Source: an uncultured Bacteroidota bacterium
GTDB lineage: Bacteria; Bacteroidota; Bacteroidia; Flavobacteriales; Flavobacteriaceae
Direction of reading: 5' to 3'
Length of the DNA stretch: 64,000 nucleotides
Assembly: GCA_902509805.1 (NCBI GenBank)
Contig: CABWZL010000002.1
Location: forward strand, 1 to 64,000
Below, piece after piece: positions 1 to 9,034 of the stretch (the first letter of the stretch is position 1; each line of letters starts with the position of its first letter). The translations under genes were made by a program, and so were the position numbers. A model generated the notes under the pieces. It worked only from the letters and a program-made list of their open reading frames with translations. It had not been told where the DNA came from and made no database searches.

Positions 1-1200
1 ACGGTTCCTGTTATAGTACAGACAAGCTGTGATTTTTGAATTAATTCTGTAGAGTTATAGGATGAATTAATTATCTGTACCCCTTGAATATTTTTAATTA
101 GTTTATAGAAAAGAGGACTTCTTCCTAAAATTCCTCTTTTAAAATGAGCACGAAGTTGAGTTGGATGTTCCTTTACTATTATTGTAATATTTAATGGGAC
201 TATCTTTCTTAGTGAAGTTAAGGCTATAAATTGATCATGGAAGTCCTTACCATCGGGATTAGTTGTTCTTTCTGGTTCAAAATGGAGAGGGAAATAAACA
301 AATTTTTTATTTAAATTAGGTTTTGTCTCAGAAATCAATGCTGCTTTGTCTAGATTTTTTCTTCTAAATAAGTTATTCCAATATCTTAGAACAAAAGTTA
401 AATAAAATGGATTGATTGGATTGTATTTTCTTAACAACAATCTACCAGTATTATGCCTGATATCTAAGTATATTGTAAACAAGTTGTTTGTCATATAATC
501 TTTTTTGAAAAAATTGAATATTCTTGAAAAAAATTGTTCATTTTTTCTATGAGACTTCATGTAGAAAGGCTCATATTGATCTGTTTTTTCCTTAACCTCA
601 TGAATAAATTTTGAAATATCTTGTTCTGTTAGCTTATCAATTTCATGATTTCTTTCTTTATTTAACTGTATTATATTGTCTGTATCCATGTTTTGAAGAT
701 ACATAAGTGGAGCTTGCATCCAGTTATGAAATTTATAAGCTGGTATTTTTAGATATTTACATATTTCATATACAATATATTTTGAGTGATCGTGTGGGGC
801 TTCAGCTGTAAGTAGTATATCGGGTTTAGACAGCTCAATTTTTTTTAATGTCCAAATAGTTAGATTTTGAAAATATATCTCTCTATCCAGTCTATGAAAT
901 ACTCCATTTAAGTCAAGTCTATCCATCATTTTTAAACACCTGTCTTTAGCCCTTAAATAATTTTTTGAAAAAAAGAAGTCATTATTTTCACCACTGTAAT
1001 TAACGTCTTTAAATTCATATGGCCTATGAATGAAACTTTGACTTTTTACAACATTTTTACCAAATAATTGAGATGCTTTTTTATAATGATTATCAGCACC
1101 CAACCACAATACTGGTTCAGCAATTTTATTTTCGTATAATTTTTTTGCAACATCAAACCAATGATTCTCATTTGTGTTGAAATAAAAATATTTTTTCATT
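1..1200 (-). CDS. Capsular polysaccharide biosynthesis-type protein (partial)
   Basis: An open frame starts with ATG at 1200-1198 and runs without a stop to the window edge, so the C-terminus is missing; 400 codons are visible. The translation starts MKKYFYFNTNENHWFDVAKK. Near residues 305-320 it carries YFPLHFEPERTTNPDGKDF, and after it a VKEHP motif. Both are typical of the Capsule_synth/KpsS-LipB-like proteins that build or modify capsular polysaccharide from the cytoplasm. No signal peptide or membrane segment is evident. It is the last visible gene of the minus-strand glycan operon, 10 nt after the cytidylyltransferase. Family assignment is good; acceptor and donor cannot be told. Confidence 0.72.
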
Positions 1201-1210
1201 TTTATTATTT

Positions 1211-1909
1211 TTATTTATCTCTAGTTAATTTATCCCTCATATCACTCAATTTAGACAGTGAAATGTTGTTTTTATTATTATTTAAAGAAATTATTTTTCT
1301 AATAAACTTTAAATCATCTATATCATCTATTGAAATTTTAAACTCATGTAGATTCTTAAACTCCTCATTTCTAATATAGTAGCTGTGTCCAAATCCCTCA
1401 TTTCTATATATCCAAGAAGTTACATGTTCTTTATCATTATCTGTTTTAAGATTGCTGTAAACAGATTTATAAAAATCTGTTTTTATGATTTCTATACTCA
1501 TCCCATAAGGAAATGTCCTTCCAGGCACATTCGAGATGAAATCATAATCATTAATTTGTGTTCTTTTTATCATTTCATTTAATAAGGAGGTGTCTAAAAA
1601 AAAATTGTCTCCATTTATTCTTATTGCAAAATCTAGGTTAAAGCTAATACTACAGTCTAGAAACCTTTTCGCTACATTTTCAAGCTCTCCTCTGTAACAC
1701 TTAGTTGAATGTTTATCACAATAGTTTTTAATTATATCATCTGATATATGATTTGAGGTAGCTACAATGCATTCAACTTTTGGAAAATTATCTTTTACAT
1801 TTTTGATGATATTTCCGATTAAAGTATTTCCGTTAATTTCAATTAAAGCCTTACCTGGAAGTCTTTTAGAGGTATATCTAGATAAAATTATAATTCCTAT
1901 TTTTTTCAT
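1211..1909 (-). CDS. SpsF-like cytidylyltransferase (second copy)
   Basis: A 232-aa protein of the CTP_transf_3 family (CMP-sugar synthetases, SpsF type). The N-terminal nucleotide loop is visible as LSRYTSKRLPGK (residues 9-20), and RINGDN lies at about 97-102, where the family has its metal-binding Asp. The predicted role is transfer of CMP to an acidic sugar or a related activation step, in the cytoplasm. It is 10 nt before the capsule-type gene. Its ATG overlaps the upstream stop by one base (TAATG). A paralogue sits at 5701-6459, so one copy probably activates the nonulosonic acid and the other a different sugar. Which does which cannot be decided from sequence alone. Confidence 0.75.
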   Translation of the reverse strand: MKKIGIIILSRYTSKRLPGKALIEINGNTLIGNIIKNVKDNFPKVECIVATSNHISDDIIKNYCDKHSTKCYRGELENVAKRFLDCSISFNLDFAIRINGDNFFLDTSLLNEMIKRTQINDYDFISNVPGRTFPYGMSIEIIKTDFYKSVYSNLKTDNDKEHVTSWIYRNEGFGHSYYIRNEEFKNLHEFKISIDDIDDLKFIRKIISLNNNKNNISLSKLSDMRDKLTRDK

Positions 1910-2460
1910 TATCTATCTTTTAAAAATTTTGCAGGAACTCCCCCATATATTGAATACTCCTTTACATTTTTATTCACGACAGATCCAGCAGCAATTACAG
2001 AACCCTTTCCTATTCTAACTCCTGGTAGTATTACAGAATGACTACCAATCCAAACATCATCCTCTATAATAATTGGTGAGGTAATATTTGATTGAGCGTT
2101 CATTGTTTTACCCATCTCTTTTCCATGATCACTGTCAACTATATATACAAATGGAGCAAGCATACAATCTTTTCCTATTTTAATTTTTTCAGAAGCATAT
2201 ATGAAAGTATAATTACCAATTGTAGTATTAGATCCTATATAGATTTCTGCTAACTTATTACATGCACAAACTTGTGATTTTGACTTTATAATAGCACCTG
2301 AGGATATAGATATATTAGCTATATATCTCATTATCTTAGCTCCAGAAAATATAATAGCTGAAGAATGAATATTAAGGCCCCTGACTTTATAATAGCGATT
2401 TATAAGCCAACTTATTATTTTTAATGGCATATGTTGTCTTAACTGAGTATTTTTTTTCAT
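1909..2460 (-). CDS. Left-handed beta-helix O-/N-acyltransferase
   Basis: A 183-aa hexapeptide-repeat acyltransferase of the maltose-acetyltransferase/WbbJ/WcaF class. Isoleucine/valine hexapeptide turns run from about residue 40 to 165. The probable catalytic pair is D111-H112 in IVDSDHGKEMG, followed by a long loop. The family ending YGGVPAKFLK is present at 172-181. It should acetylate a sugar or nucleotide-sugar from acetyl-CoA. It lies 2 nt downstream of the PseI-like synthase gene, so it may O-acetylate the nonulosonic acid, a common modification of these sugars. The substrate is inferred from context only. Confidence 0.8.
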   Translation of the reverse strand: MKKNTQLRQHMPLKIISWLINRYYKVRGLNIHSSAIIFSGAKIMRYIANISISSGAIIKSKSQVCACNKLAEIYIGSNTTIGNYTFIYASEKIKIGKDCMLAPFVYIVDSDHGKEMGKTMNAQSNITSPIIIEDDVWIGSHSVILPGVRIGKGSVIAAGSVVNKNVKEYSIYGGVPAKFLKDR

Positions 2461-2462
2461 AT

Positions 2463-3512
2463 CTATTTGATATATTCCTTTGAAACAGGTGTGCCTACTT
2501 CTATGTTATTTAATGCCTTTTTTCCAATAACCTTATCAATATATTTTGGTACAATACCAAACCCAGGTCTAATACTTTTGATATGGTCTTTTTTAATTAT
2601 ATCTCCCATTTTAAGGTCCTTTACAAAATATAGTGATCTTCTAAATTTAATATTACTTATTTCACTTGGCTTTCTTGTATAGTCTATTTTACCTAGTGCC
2701 TTCCAGGCAGTATGTGAAGATTCACAAAGATCTTTTAATTCAGAAGGCTCTAGAGAAAAGCTGTCATCTGGCCCCCCTCCCTTTCTATCTAAAGTAAAAT
2801 GTTTCTCAATAATTGAGGCTCCTAAGGGAATACTTGAAATTGATGTGATATTATTCAATGTATGATCGGATATTCCAGTTACAAGATTAAATCTTGATTT
2901 CATATCATTAATTGTATTTAAGTTATAATCTGATGGGAGAGCAGGATAACCACTTACACAATGTAGCAATGCTATTTCGTTACAACCAGATTCCTTACAT
3001 GCAGTGACAGCCTCTTCTATTTCCTCTATATTAGCCATTCCAGTAGAAATAATTATTGGTTTTTTTGTGCTGGCTACATATTTAATTAAAGGTATATCTA
3101 CTATTTCAAATGATGCAATTTTATAAGCTGGTGTATTAAGATCTTCTAACAAATCTACAGCAGTATTATCAAATGGGGAACTAAAAATTGTAATACCAAT
3201 TTCATTGGCATAATCAAAAAGCTCTTTATGCCATTCCCATGGAGTATGTGCCCATTCATAAAGATCATATAGAGTTTTTCCTTTCCACAAACCTTCTTTA
3301 ATTTTGAAATCTTCTTGTTTTGAATTAATTGTTAAAGTGTCTGGCCTGTATGTTTGAATCTTTACAGCATTCGCTCCATATTGTTTAGCCTTTTGAATAA
3401 TTTTTAATGCATTTGAAATTTTACCATTATGATTGGCTGACATTTCAGCAACTATATAAGGTGGATAATCTTGACCTATTTCAATACTGTTGATTTTTAT
3501 TTTTTTATTCAT
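2463..3512 (-). CDS. pseI: Pseudaminic/nonulosonic acid synthase (NeuB family)
   Basis: A 349-aa NeuB-family synthase that condenses phosphoenolpyruvate with a 6-deoxy-hexosamine to give a nine-carbon acid. The TIM-barrel motifs are intact: AEMSANHNG (22-30), YKIASFEI (130-137), STGMAN (156-161), HCVSGYPA (184-191), GISDHT (213-218) and EKHFTLDRKGGGPDDSFS (236-253). A C-terminal antifreeze-like SAF domain follows from about 290. The block GLWKGKTLYDLYEWAHTPWE (74-93) is the form I associate with pseudaminic acid synthase PseI rather than sialic acid synthase. The start overlaps the end of the formyltransferase-like gene by 8 nt. The exact stereochemistry of the product is inferred. Confidence 0.88.
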   Translation of the reverse strand: MNKKIKINSIEIGQDYPPYIVAEMSANHNGKISNALKIIQKAKQYGANAVKIQTYRPDTLTINSKQEDFKIKEGLWKGKTLYDLYEWAHTPWEWHKELFDYANEIGITIFSSPFDNTAVDLLEDLNTPAYKIASFEIVDIPLIKYVASTKKPIIISTGMANIEEIEEAVTACKESGCNEIALLHCVSGYPALPSDYNLNTINDMKSRFNLVTGISDHTLNNITSISSIPLGASIIEKHFTLDRKGGGPDDSFSLEPSELKDLCESSHTAWKALGKIDYTRKPSEISNIKFRRSLYFVKDLKMGDIIKKDHIKSIRPGFGIVPKYIDKVIGKKALNNIEVGTPVSKEYIK

Positions 3513-4149
3513 GGATCTTCTCTAAAATTATTTTATACTTAAATCCATTTAATTCAAAAAATGCTGGATACCTTTTTGGATCCATGACTCTAATCTTATT
3601 AAATTGTTCCTTAATAGAATCTCCCGGATTTATTTTACTATCACTAGGATTTCTTTTCGAATAGTAAGTTGCCTTAACATATGATGTTTGTTCTATTCCT
3701 TTAAGTGTTTTAAATGATGACACAGCATAATCTAAAAGTTTAATTTCTGATTTAAATAACTTTTCATTTATTTCATCCCACAATTCATGTGCTTCTATTT
3801 TAATTTTAATTTTTTTATAAATTTCTCCACTATCTATTTTATCCTCAGCTCTAATTAATGAAACTGTTAGTTGACTTTTTCCATTAATTATTTCCCATAT
3901 ATGAGGACTCCAGCCCCTCCCTGCCGGCAAATCACTTGAATGAATAACAAGAGAAGTTTTATATCTCATTCTCTCAGTTTTTGAAATAAACTCTTGACAT
4001 GAAATAAGAAATAATATATCCCCATTGGAAATTTCATCTTTTTTATTAATTAAATCAATAGAGTGTTTAGAGCTATTTAAATTAATCCAATGATTTATTA
4101 ACGGTAATATTGGATGATTTATATCAGTGCATAAAATAGTTATTCTCAT
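3505..4149 (-). CDS. Formyltransferase-like protein
   Basis: A 214-aa protein with the N-terminal fold of methionyl-tRNA formyltransferase. HSSDLPAGRGWSP (70-82) corresponds to the family's H-x-S-x-LP-x-x-RG loop, and D106-S-G-E-I fits the catalytic Asp loop. The Asn two residues before the catalytic His in classical formyltransferases is Val68 here. It lacks the C-terminal tRNA-binding domain of Fmt. Its position between a class-III aminotransferase and a nonulosonate synthase suggests formylation or another one-carbon or amide modification of an amino sugar. The Asn change makes true formyl transfer less certain. Confidence 0.68.
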   Translation of the reverse strand: MRITILCTDINHPILPLINHWINLNSSKHSIDLINKKDEISNGDILFLISCQEFISKTERMRYKTSLVIHSSDLPAGRGWSPHIWEIINGKSQLTVSLIRAEDKIDSGEIYKKIKIKIEAHELWDEINEKLFKSEIKLLDYAVSSFKTLKGIEQTSYVKATYYSKRNPSDSKINPGDSIKEQFNKIRVMDPKRYPAFFELNGFKYKIILEKIHE

Positions 4150-4170
4150 TCTTAAATTATTTAATCGGTT

Positions 4171-4356
4171 TTACTTGTTTTCAGACAACTTTTTAAGCAA
4201 GTCACTAATTCTTTTATCATCTGAGTTAATTTTTGAAACAATCTCTCTTGCTTCACCTGGAGCATACTTAAACGCTACCCTAAGTATATTCATCCAATTA
4301 ATATTATTTTTTGATCTAATTTGTTCAATTTGATCGATAATTTCTGAGTCTGTCAT
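4171..4356 (-). CDS. Small helical protein of the nonulosonate cluster
   Basis: A 61-aa protein, starting MTDSEIIDQIEQIRSKN, with a central NWMNILRVAFKYAP stretch and then an acidic/lysine helix. It is charged and predicted to be all-helical, with no signal peptide. It occupies the space between the class-III aminotransferase and the formyltransferase-like gene with short spacers on both sides, which fits a real operon gene. I recall small proteins of this NWMNIL type next to pseudaminic-acid genes in other bacteria, but know no function. It could be a subunit or chaperone of a neighbouring enzyme. Confidence 0.6.
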   Translation of the reverse strand: MTDSEIIDQIEQIRSKNNINWMNILRVAFKYAPGEAREIVSKINSDDKRISDLLKKLSENK

Positions 4357-4389
4357 GTTAATTTTTATTTAAGTTTTATAAGATGGTTT

Positions 4390-5700
4390 TTAATTTAATC
4401 TTCCAAATCCTGTGTTACAAACTTTTCCATCAAGCATATCTTTAATATCTATCTGTCCTAACTCACACTTTGAAATAGTATTAAAAATTTCATCTAAATT
4501 GAATAAATAATTTTCAATTTGTTGTTGGGTGTGTTCAGTACATGCATAGAAGTTTGTGCTTCCTAACATCCCTTTTTTTAGCATTTCTTGAGTTATGTAG
4601 GTTTTGTAATAGTTTTTATTCTTACAATTAATATTAAATGAGGCGACAGCTGGAATTGCTGATGAATTAATTGAAATTTTATAACTTTTGGATATTCTTT
4701 CCCATCCATTCTTTATTTTATTTCCTACTGATGTTATAATCTCCCAAGATTTAATTTTTTTCATTACTTCAAGTGACTTAAGAGCAGCTGTAGGGCCTAT
4801 TCTCTCGGTCCAAAAAGTACTACTTATAAAAGTTTTTTGAGCATATTCCATTATTTCTTTTCTGCCAACAATTGAAGTAATTGCATAGCCATTTCCCATT
4901 GCTTTTCCATAGATTACCATATCCGGCTCAACATCAAACTTTTTATATATCCCTCCATATGTTTCTCTAAAACCAGATGTACATTCGTCAAAAATTAAAA
5001 CTATATCATTCTTTGTAGCTAGATCTCTAACTTTTTTAAGAAAGTTGTCTTCTGGCCCAAGATTTCTAACTACTTCCATTTTAATGACACCAATATTTTT
5101 ATTTTTAACCAAATTTTCTAGTTCTAAAAAGTTGTTATATGCAAAAGGATAACTCGAATTTTTAAGATTTTTTGGAACTCCTAATGGTTCTAAACCTGGA
5201 ATTAGATGCTCGGATAATTCATCATCTTCTGAATTATGATTAACTGATAAGTACCAATCATGCCATCCATGATAACCACAAATTGCAACTCCATCCCGAC
5301 CAGATGCTGCTCTTGCAATTCTTATTGAAATTGCATTTGCTTCTCCACCTGTTCTGGCAAATCTTACCATTTGAGCCCAGGGATTCATCTCAATAAGTTC
5401 CTCTGCTAATTTTACCTCCTCTGGACAATTCAAAGTAGACATATTCCCTCTATTTATTGTTTCTTTTACCGCATTATCAATCTCATTGTTTCCGTATCCT
5501 AAAGAGTTAGTTCCAACACCCATAAGTGACATATCTAAAAGCTCTTCGTCTTCAAGAGTCCAAATTTTACATCCCTTGGCTTTTGAAAAATAAGATGGCC
5601 AAAATTCAGGTAGAAATAGATCTGGATTTTTTGATAGTAACATCGTCCCTCCAGGAATAATTTTTTTTGCCTTATTATATAATTCTTGACCTTTTTTCAT
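4390..5700 (-). CDS. Class-III PLP aminotransferase (glutamate-1-semialdehyde mutase-like)
   Basis: A 436-aa fold-type I, class-III aminotransferase closest in style to glutamate-1-semialdehyde aminomutases. Visible features are TGGEANAIS (117-125), GYHGWHDW (142-149), the PLP-binding FDECTSGFRE (237-246) and the Schiff-base lysine K266 in GKAMGNG. The N-terminus GQELYNKAKKIIPGG is also typical of GSA-type enzymes. It directly follows the SpsF-like cytidylyltransferase (no gap) and belongs to the glycan operon. This argues for an amino-sugar or amino-acid substituent rather than haem synthesis. The substrate is unknown. Confidence 0.82.
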   Translation of the reverse strand: MKKGQELYNKAKKIIPGGTMLLSKNPDLFLPEFWPSYFSKAKGCKIWTLEDEELLDMSLMGVGTNSLGYGNNEIDNAVKETINRGNMSTLNCPEEVKLAEELIEMNPWAQMVRFARTGGEANAISIRIARAASGRDGVAICGYHGWHDWYLSVNHNSEDDELSEHLIPGLEPLGVPKNLKNSSYPFAYNNFLELENLVKNKNIGVIKMEVVRNLGPEDNFLKKVRDLATKNDIVLIFDECTSGFRETYGGIYKKFDVEPDMVIYGKAMGNGYAITSIVGRKEIMEYAQKTFISSTFWTERIGPTAALKSLEVMKKIKSWEIITSVGNKIKNGWERISKSYKISINSSAIPAVASFNINCKNKNYYKTYITQEMLKKGMLGSTNFYACTEHTQQQIENYLFNLDEIFNTISKCELGQIDIKDMLDGKVCNTGFGRLN

Positions 5701-6459
5701 CTATTTATCTTTAATTATCGAAAATGTATATCCCTCATTTCTCTTTATTTCTATATTATTCAAGTTAATAGCTCTATCAGATAAATAAAGTTCTGCATAT
5801 TCTTTCCAGGTTGCATTAGTGCCTATTCTTTTAATTAATAATTCCATTACTTTAAAGTCCTCAGGATAATCTACTACCATTCTCACATTATTATAATCTT
5901 CTTTATACTCATGATTCTCAGCAGTAAATAATTTCTTTGATTTAAAAGTTGAATTATTTTTAATAAATGGTGTTACATGCTCTCTTTCAGAATTTAATTT
6001 TGCCGATTTCCATGCTTTTTTTAATGTGGTAAATTTGAACACCTCTATATCTTGACCATCAGGATAGGTAGGTAAAAGAATGTTAGAGTAGTAATCTAAA
6101 TTTTTATCCAATGCATTGTTTATAATTTCATCTATTAACTGTCCATCAATTAAAGTACAATCTGAAGTTAATCTAACTATAAAATCAGGAGAAATGCTTT
6201 CAACAGATTTATAAAATCTGTCTAATACATCATTTTCACTTCCTCTAAAATATTGAACTCCAAGTGATTCAGCAACTTCAACTATGATATCATCTCTAAC
6301 TCTATCTGTCGTAGCAATTATAATTTCATTTATTAAAGTTGATTGTTTTATTCTGTCTATATGAATCTCTAAAAGGCTTTTTCCATTAATTTTATTTAAA
6401 ATCTTTTTTGGAAAACGACTTGAGCCAGTTCTTGCTTGAGTAATTGCTATAATTTTCAT
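5701..6459 (-). CDS. SpsF-like cytidylyltransferase (first copy)
   Basis: A CTP_transf_3 protein of 252 aa, counted from ATG at 6459. A TTG 9 nt upstream is also in frame but would overlap the preceding stop; the ATG leaves a 2-nt gap. The nucleotide loop is ITQARTGSSRFPKK and the metal site is RLTSDC. It probably makes the CMP-activated form of the nonulosonic acid (PseF role), since it sits between the PseC-like and PseI-like genes. Its paralogue at 1211-1909 is more diverged. The PseF role is inferred; the family is clear. Confidence 0.8.
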   Translation of the reverse strand: MKIIAITQARTGSSRFPKKILNKINGKSLLEIHIDRIKQSTLINEIIIATTDRVRDDIIVEVAESLGVQYFRGSENDVLDRFYKSVESISPDFIVRLTSDCTLIDGQLIDEIINNALDKNLDYYSNILLPTYPDGQDIEVFKFTTLKKAWKSAKLNSEREHVTPFIKNNSTFKSKKLFTAENHEYKEDYNNVRMVVDYPEDFKVMELLIKRIGTNATWKEYAELYLSDRAINLNNIEIKRNEGYTFSIIKDK

Positions 6460-6461
6460 GT

Positions 6462-7844
6462 TTACCAATTATTTGGGTTTAATAAATTATTTTCCAAAAC
6501 ATTTATTTTATCAATTTGTAAATCTGGGATTGTAACAACATTTTCCAAAGTAAAAATATTTTTCTGTAGTTGATTAATACAATCTATTCCAAAAATAATT
6601 TTATTAATATAATCCTTATTTAAAGCGTATTTTAATGCAAGTTCATCAAGATCTAAATTAAAATCTTTACAGATTTTAGTTAATTGGTCAATATATTTTA
6701 TTAATGGTTTTAATTTTTTTGGTGTTAAGTATTGTGTTTTAAAAAACAATCCTTGTAAAAAGATAGATCTAGCATGAATGTCTATATTATTAGATTTAGC
6801 AGATTTAATAACATACTCCCTCTTAAATGCATTATCTAGTAAATTAAAAGGAAGTTGAATAAAATCAAAGAGGTTTTGGCTTAGCACCTCATTAACTTCC
6901 TTATTTAAATATAAAGAAACTCCATTATGTTTAATTAAACCAGATGATTTGGCCTCAACCATCTCATTAATCAGTTTTTGATTTCCATTAAATGATTTAT
7001 AATTATGTATCATATATCCTTCATAGTATTCTAAGGAAAGTTTTTTTAGATTGCTTTTAATATTAAATGAATAGTCTTGGGTTTGATTATAAGTGCCTTT
7101 AGAAAAAACTTTAAACTTTTTTTCAGGATTTTGACTGTGAAATTCTCCTATCAGATCGATTGAATCCCCGTAAGCTTCTGCGGTATCAAGTTGTCTTATT
7201 CCACTATCATAGGAATACTCAAGAATTTTATAAATTTCTTCATTATTAATTTTACCATTTAAATTGTTTATACCATAATTCATTCCAAATTGAGCAGTAC
7301 CAAGTATTATTTTATCAGTATATTTATTTTTAGTCATCCTAATCACATCTTCTTTTACATTTTTATATTTATCTGGAAATTTATTTCTATTATACTTAAC
7401 AAAAGCTAACTTATCATATAGTCTTATGGCGCTTTTATTTGATTTATTAACTCCTAAATTGATTTTATTTAACCCTATTTCATTAAAACAATATTTAATT
7501 ATTGTTGAAGATGCTTCAATTGCATAACCCTTTCCCCACTCTGACTTATCACCTATCATAATTCCATACTCTCCAGATTTTGTCTCTATATTTATTGGGT
7601 CAATTTTAATATTTCCTATATGTTTTTGGGTATCTTTCTTAATTATTGCCCAAAAAAGTATTTCATTTTTTTCTTGCTCTATTAAAAATAATTTTAATTT
7701 TTCAATTGTATAGTCACCTCCTGATTCCATATAAATATTTACGTCTTTATCATTCATCCAATCGACATATTTATCTGATAAATAATCTAACCCTAAAGGC
7801 TTATAGACTAATCTTTTAGATTTTAATGTTTTAATTTTTTTCAT
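6462..7844 (-). CDS. GNAT acetyltransferase fused to aldo/keto reductase
   Basis: A single 460-aa frame with two enzymes. Residues 5-170 are a RimJ/RimL-type GNAT domain with the acetyl-CoA loop SEWGKGYA (101-108) and NKSAIRLYDKLAFVK (136-150). Residues 175-460 are an aldo/keto reductase starting IILGTAQFGMNYG. The reductase tetrad is complete: D220, Y225, K249, H280. The link around residue 170 contains an ATG (RMTKNKY), but no stop separates the halves. The acetyltransferase could supply the PseH step; the reductase role is unknown. The start overlaps the PseC-like gene's end by 4 nt. The fused frame should be checked for a sequencing indel, although both halves join cleanly. Confidence 0.85.
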   Translation of the reverse strand: MKKIKTLKSKRLVYKPLGLDYLSDKYVDWMNDKDVNIYMESGGDYTIEKLKLFLIEQEKNEILFWAIIKKDTQKHIGNIKIDPINIETKSGEYGIMIGDKSEWGKGYAIEASSTIIKYCFNEIGLNKINLGVNKSNKSAIRLYDKLAFVKYNRNKFPDKYKNVKEDVIRMTKNKYTDKIILGTAQFGMNYGINNLNGKINNEEIYKILEYSYDSGIRQLDTAEAYGDSIDLIGEFHSQNPEKKFKVFSKGTYNQTQDYSFNIKSNLKKLSLEYYEGYMIHNYKSFNGNQKLINEMVEAKSSGLIKHNGVSLYLNKEVNEVLSQNLFDFIQLPFNLLDNAFKREYVIKSAKSNNIDIHARSIFLQGLFFKTQYLTPKKLKPLIKYIDQLTKICKDFNLDLDELALKYALNKDYINKIIFGIDCINQLQKNIFTLENVVTIPDLQIDKINVLENNLLNPNNW

Positions 7845-9025
7845 TTATCTAGAATCATTTTCAATTCATTAATGACAATGTCTTGTTCTTCATTAGATAA
7901 GGTAAAATATAAAGGGAGTGTAAGACATTCTTTATAAAACTGCATTACATTTTTATAATATTTAGAATTATATTTTAGATCAGCATAATATGGCTGACTA
8001 GTAACTGGTATGTAATGTACTTGAGTTATTATTCCAGATTTTTTTAGTAAAGTCATAACTTCTGCTCTTGACTTATTTATTTTATCAAAATTAATTCTTA
8101 CTACATATAGATGATGTGAGCTGATGGCTCTGAATTCGTTTTGAATAGGGTTTATGAAATCGGTATTAGAAAAAGCTTTATCATACCTGCTTACAAGATT
8201 TTTTCTTCTTATTATAAAACTTTTTAATTTTCTTAATTGAGACTTACCAAGAGCACATTGAATGTCTGTTATCCTATAATTATATCCTAATTCTTGCATT
8301 TCATAATACCAAGGATTAACTTTTGTGTTAGTTAAACTTTGTTCTTTATTTACAAATGTATCGTCCAATTTATTGATTCCATGACTTCTTAATCTTAATA
8401 AAGTTTTATATAAAGAGTAATCATTGGTTGTTATCATCCCTCCTTCTCCAGCAGCAATTGATTTAACAGGATGAAACGAAAAGCCTGTCATATCTGAGTA
8501 TTTACATGAGCCCACCATCGAACCGTCTGAATGTTTAGCTCCTAAGGCATGTGCAGCATCTTCTATTATTGAAAGATTGTATTTAGTAGCTAAATACGAG
8601 ATTGCCTCCATGTCACATGAGACTCCTGCATAATGGACGGGAATTAACGCTTTAACACTAGGGTTGTTCTTAATTGTTTTTTCAAGCTTTTTTGGACATA
8701 ATGTAATTGAGTCAATATCTATATCAGAAAAAATTGGTTCAGCTCCACAGTAAATAACACTATTTGAAGTAGCAACAAATGTTATTGGAGAGGTTACTAC
8801 CTTATCTCCTTTTTTAATTCCTAAGGCTATGTTTGCCATATGAAGGCCTGCAGTCCAAGATGACATAGCTACTGCATATTTAGCTCCTACATATTTTGCT
8901 ACAGCCTTTTCAAATGTCTCTACTTCATCACCTTGGGTTAAATTTTTATGTCTTAAAACTTCTACTACAGCGCTAATATCATCTTCATCAATATAATGTT
9001 TTCCATACGGTATAATTTTTCTCAT
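7841..9025 (-). CDS. pseC: UDP-4-amino-sugar aminotransferase (PseC-like)
   Basis: A 394-aa DegT/DnrJ/EryC1 aminotransferase. EDAAHALGA (155-163) and FSFHPVKSIAAGEGG (182-196) fit the family, with Schiff-base lysine K188. SSWTAGLH (55-62) is the phosphate-binding loop. The HPVKSIAAGEGG form and the start RKIIPYGKHYIDEDDI are typical of PseC, which aminates the 4-keto sugar in pseudaminic acid synthesis. The usual partner dehydratase PseB is not next to it and not elsewhere in the window. It lies 9 nt downstream of the ABC exporter gene and overlaps the fusion gene by 4 nt. Confidence 0.85.
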   Translation of the reverse strand: MRKIIPYGKHYIDEDDISAVVEVLRHKNLTQGDEVETFEKAVAKYVGAKYAVAMSSWTAGLHMANIALGIKKGDKVVTSPITFVATSNSVIYCGAEPIFSDIDIDSITLCPKKLEKTIKNNPSVKALIPVHYAGVSCDMEAISYLATKYNLSIIEDAAHALGAKHSDGSMVGSCKYSDMTGFSFHPVKSIAAGEGGMITTNDYSLYKTLLRLRSHGINKLDDTFVNKEQSLTNTKVNPWYYEMQELGYNYRITDIQCALGKSQLRKLKSFIIRRKNLVSRYDKAFSNTDFINPIQNEFRAISSHHLYVVRINFDKINKSRAEVMTLLKKSGIITQVHYIPVTSQPYYADLKYNSKYYKNVMQFYKECLTLPLYFTLSNEEQDIVINELKMILDK

Positions 9026-9034
9026 AATTTAATT

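Noticed and set aside
6460..6468. TTG start for the first cytidylyltransferase
   Set aside because: ATG at 6459 starts at the conserved KIIAITQARTGS block and leaves the upstream stop free.
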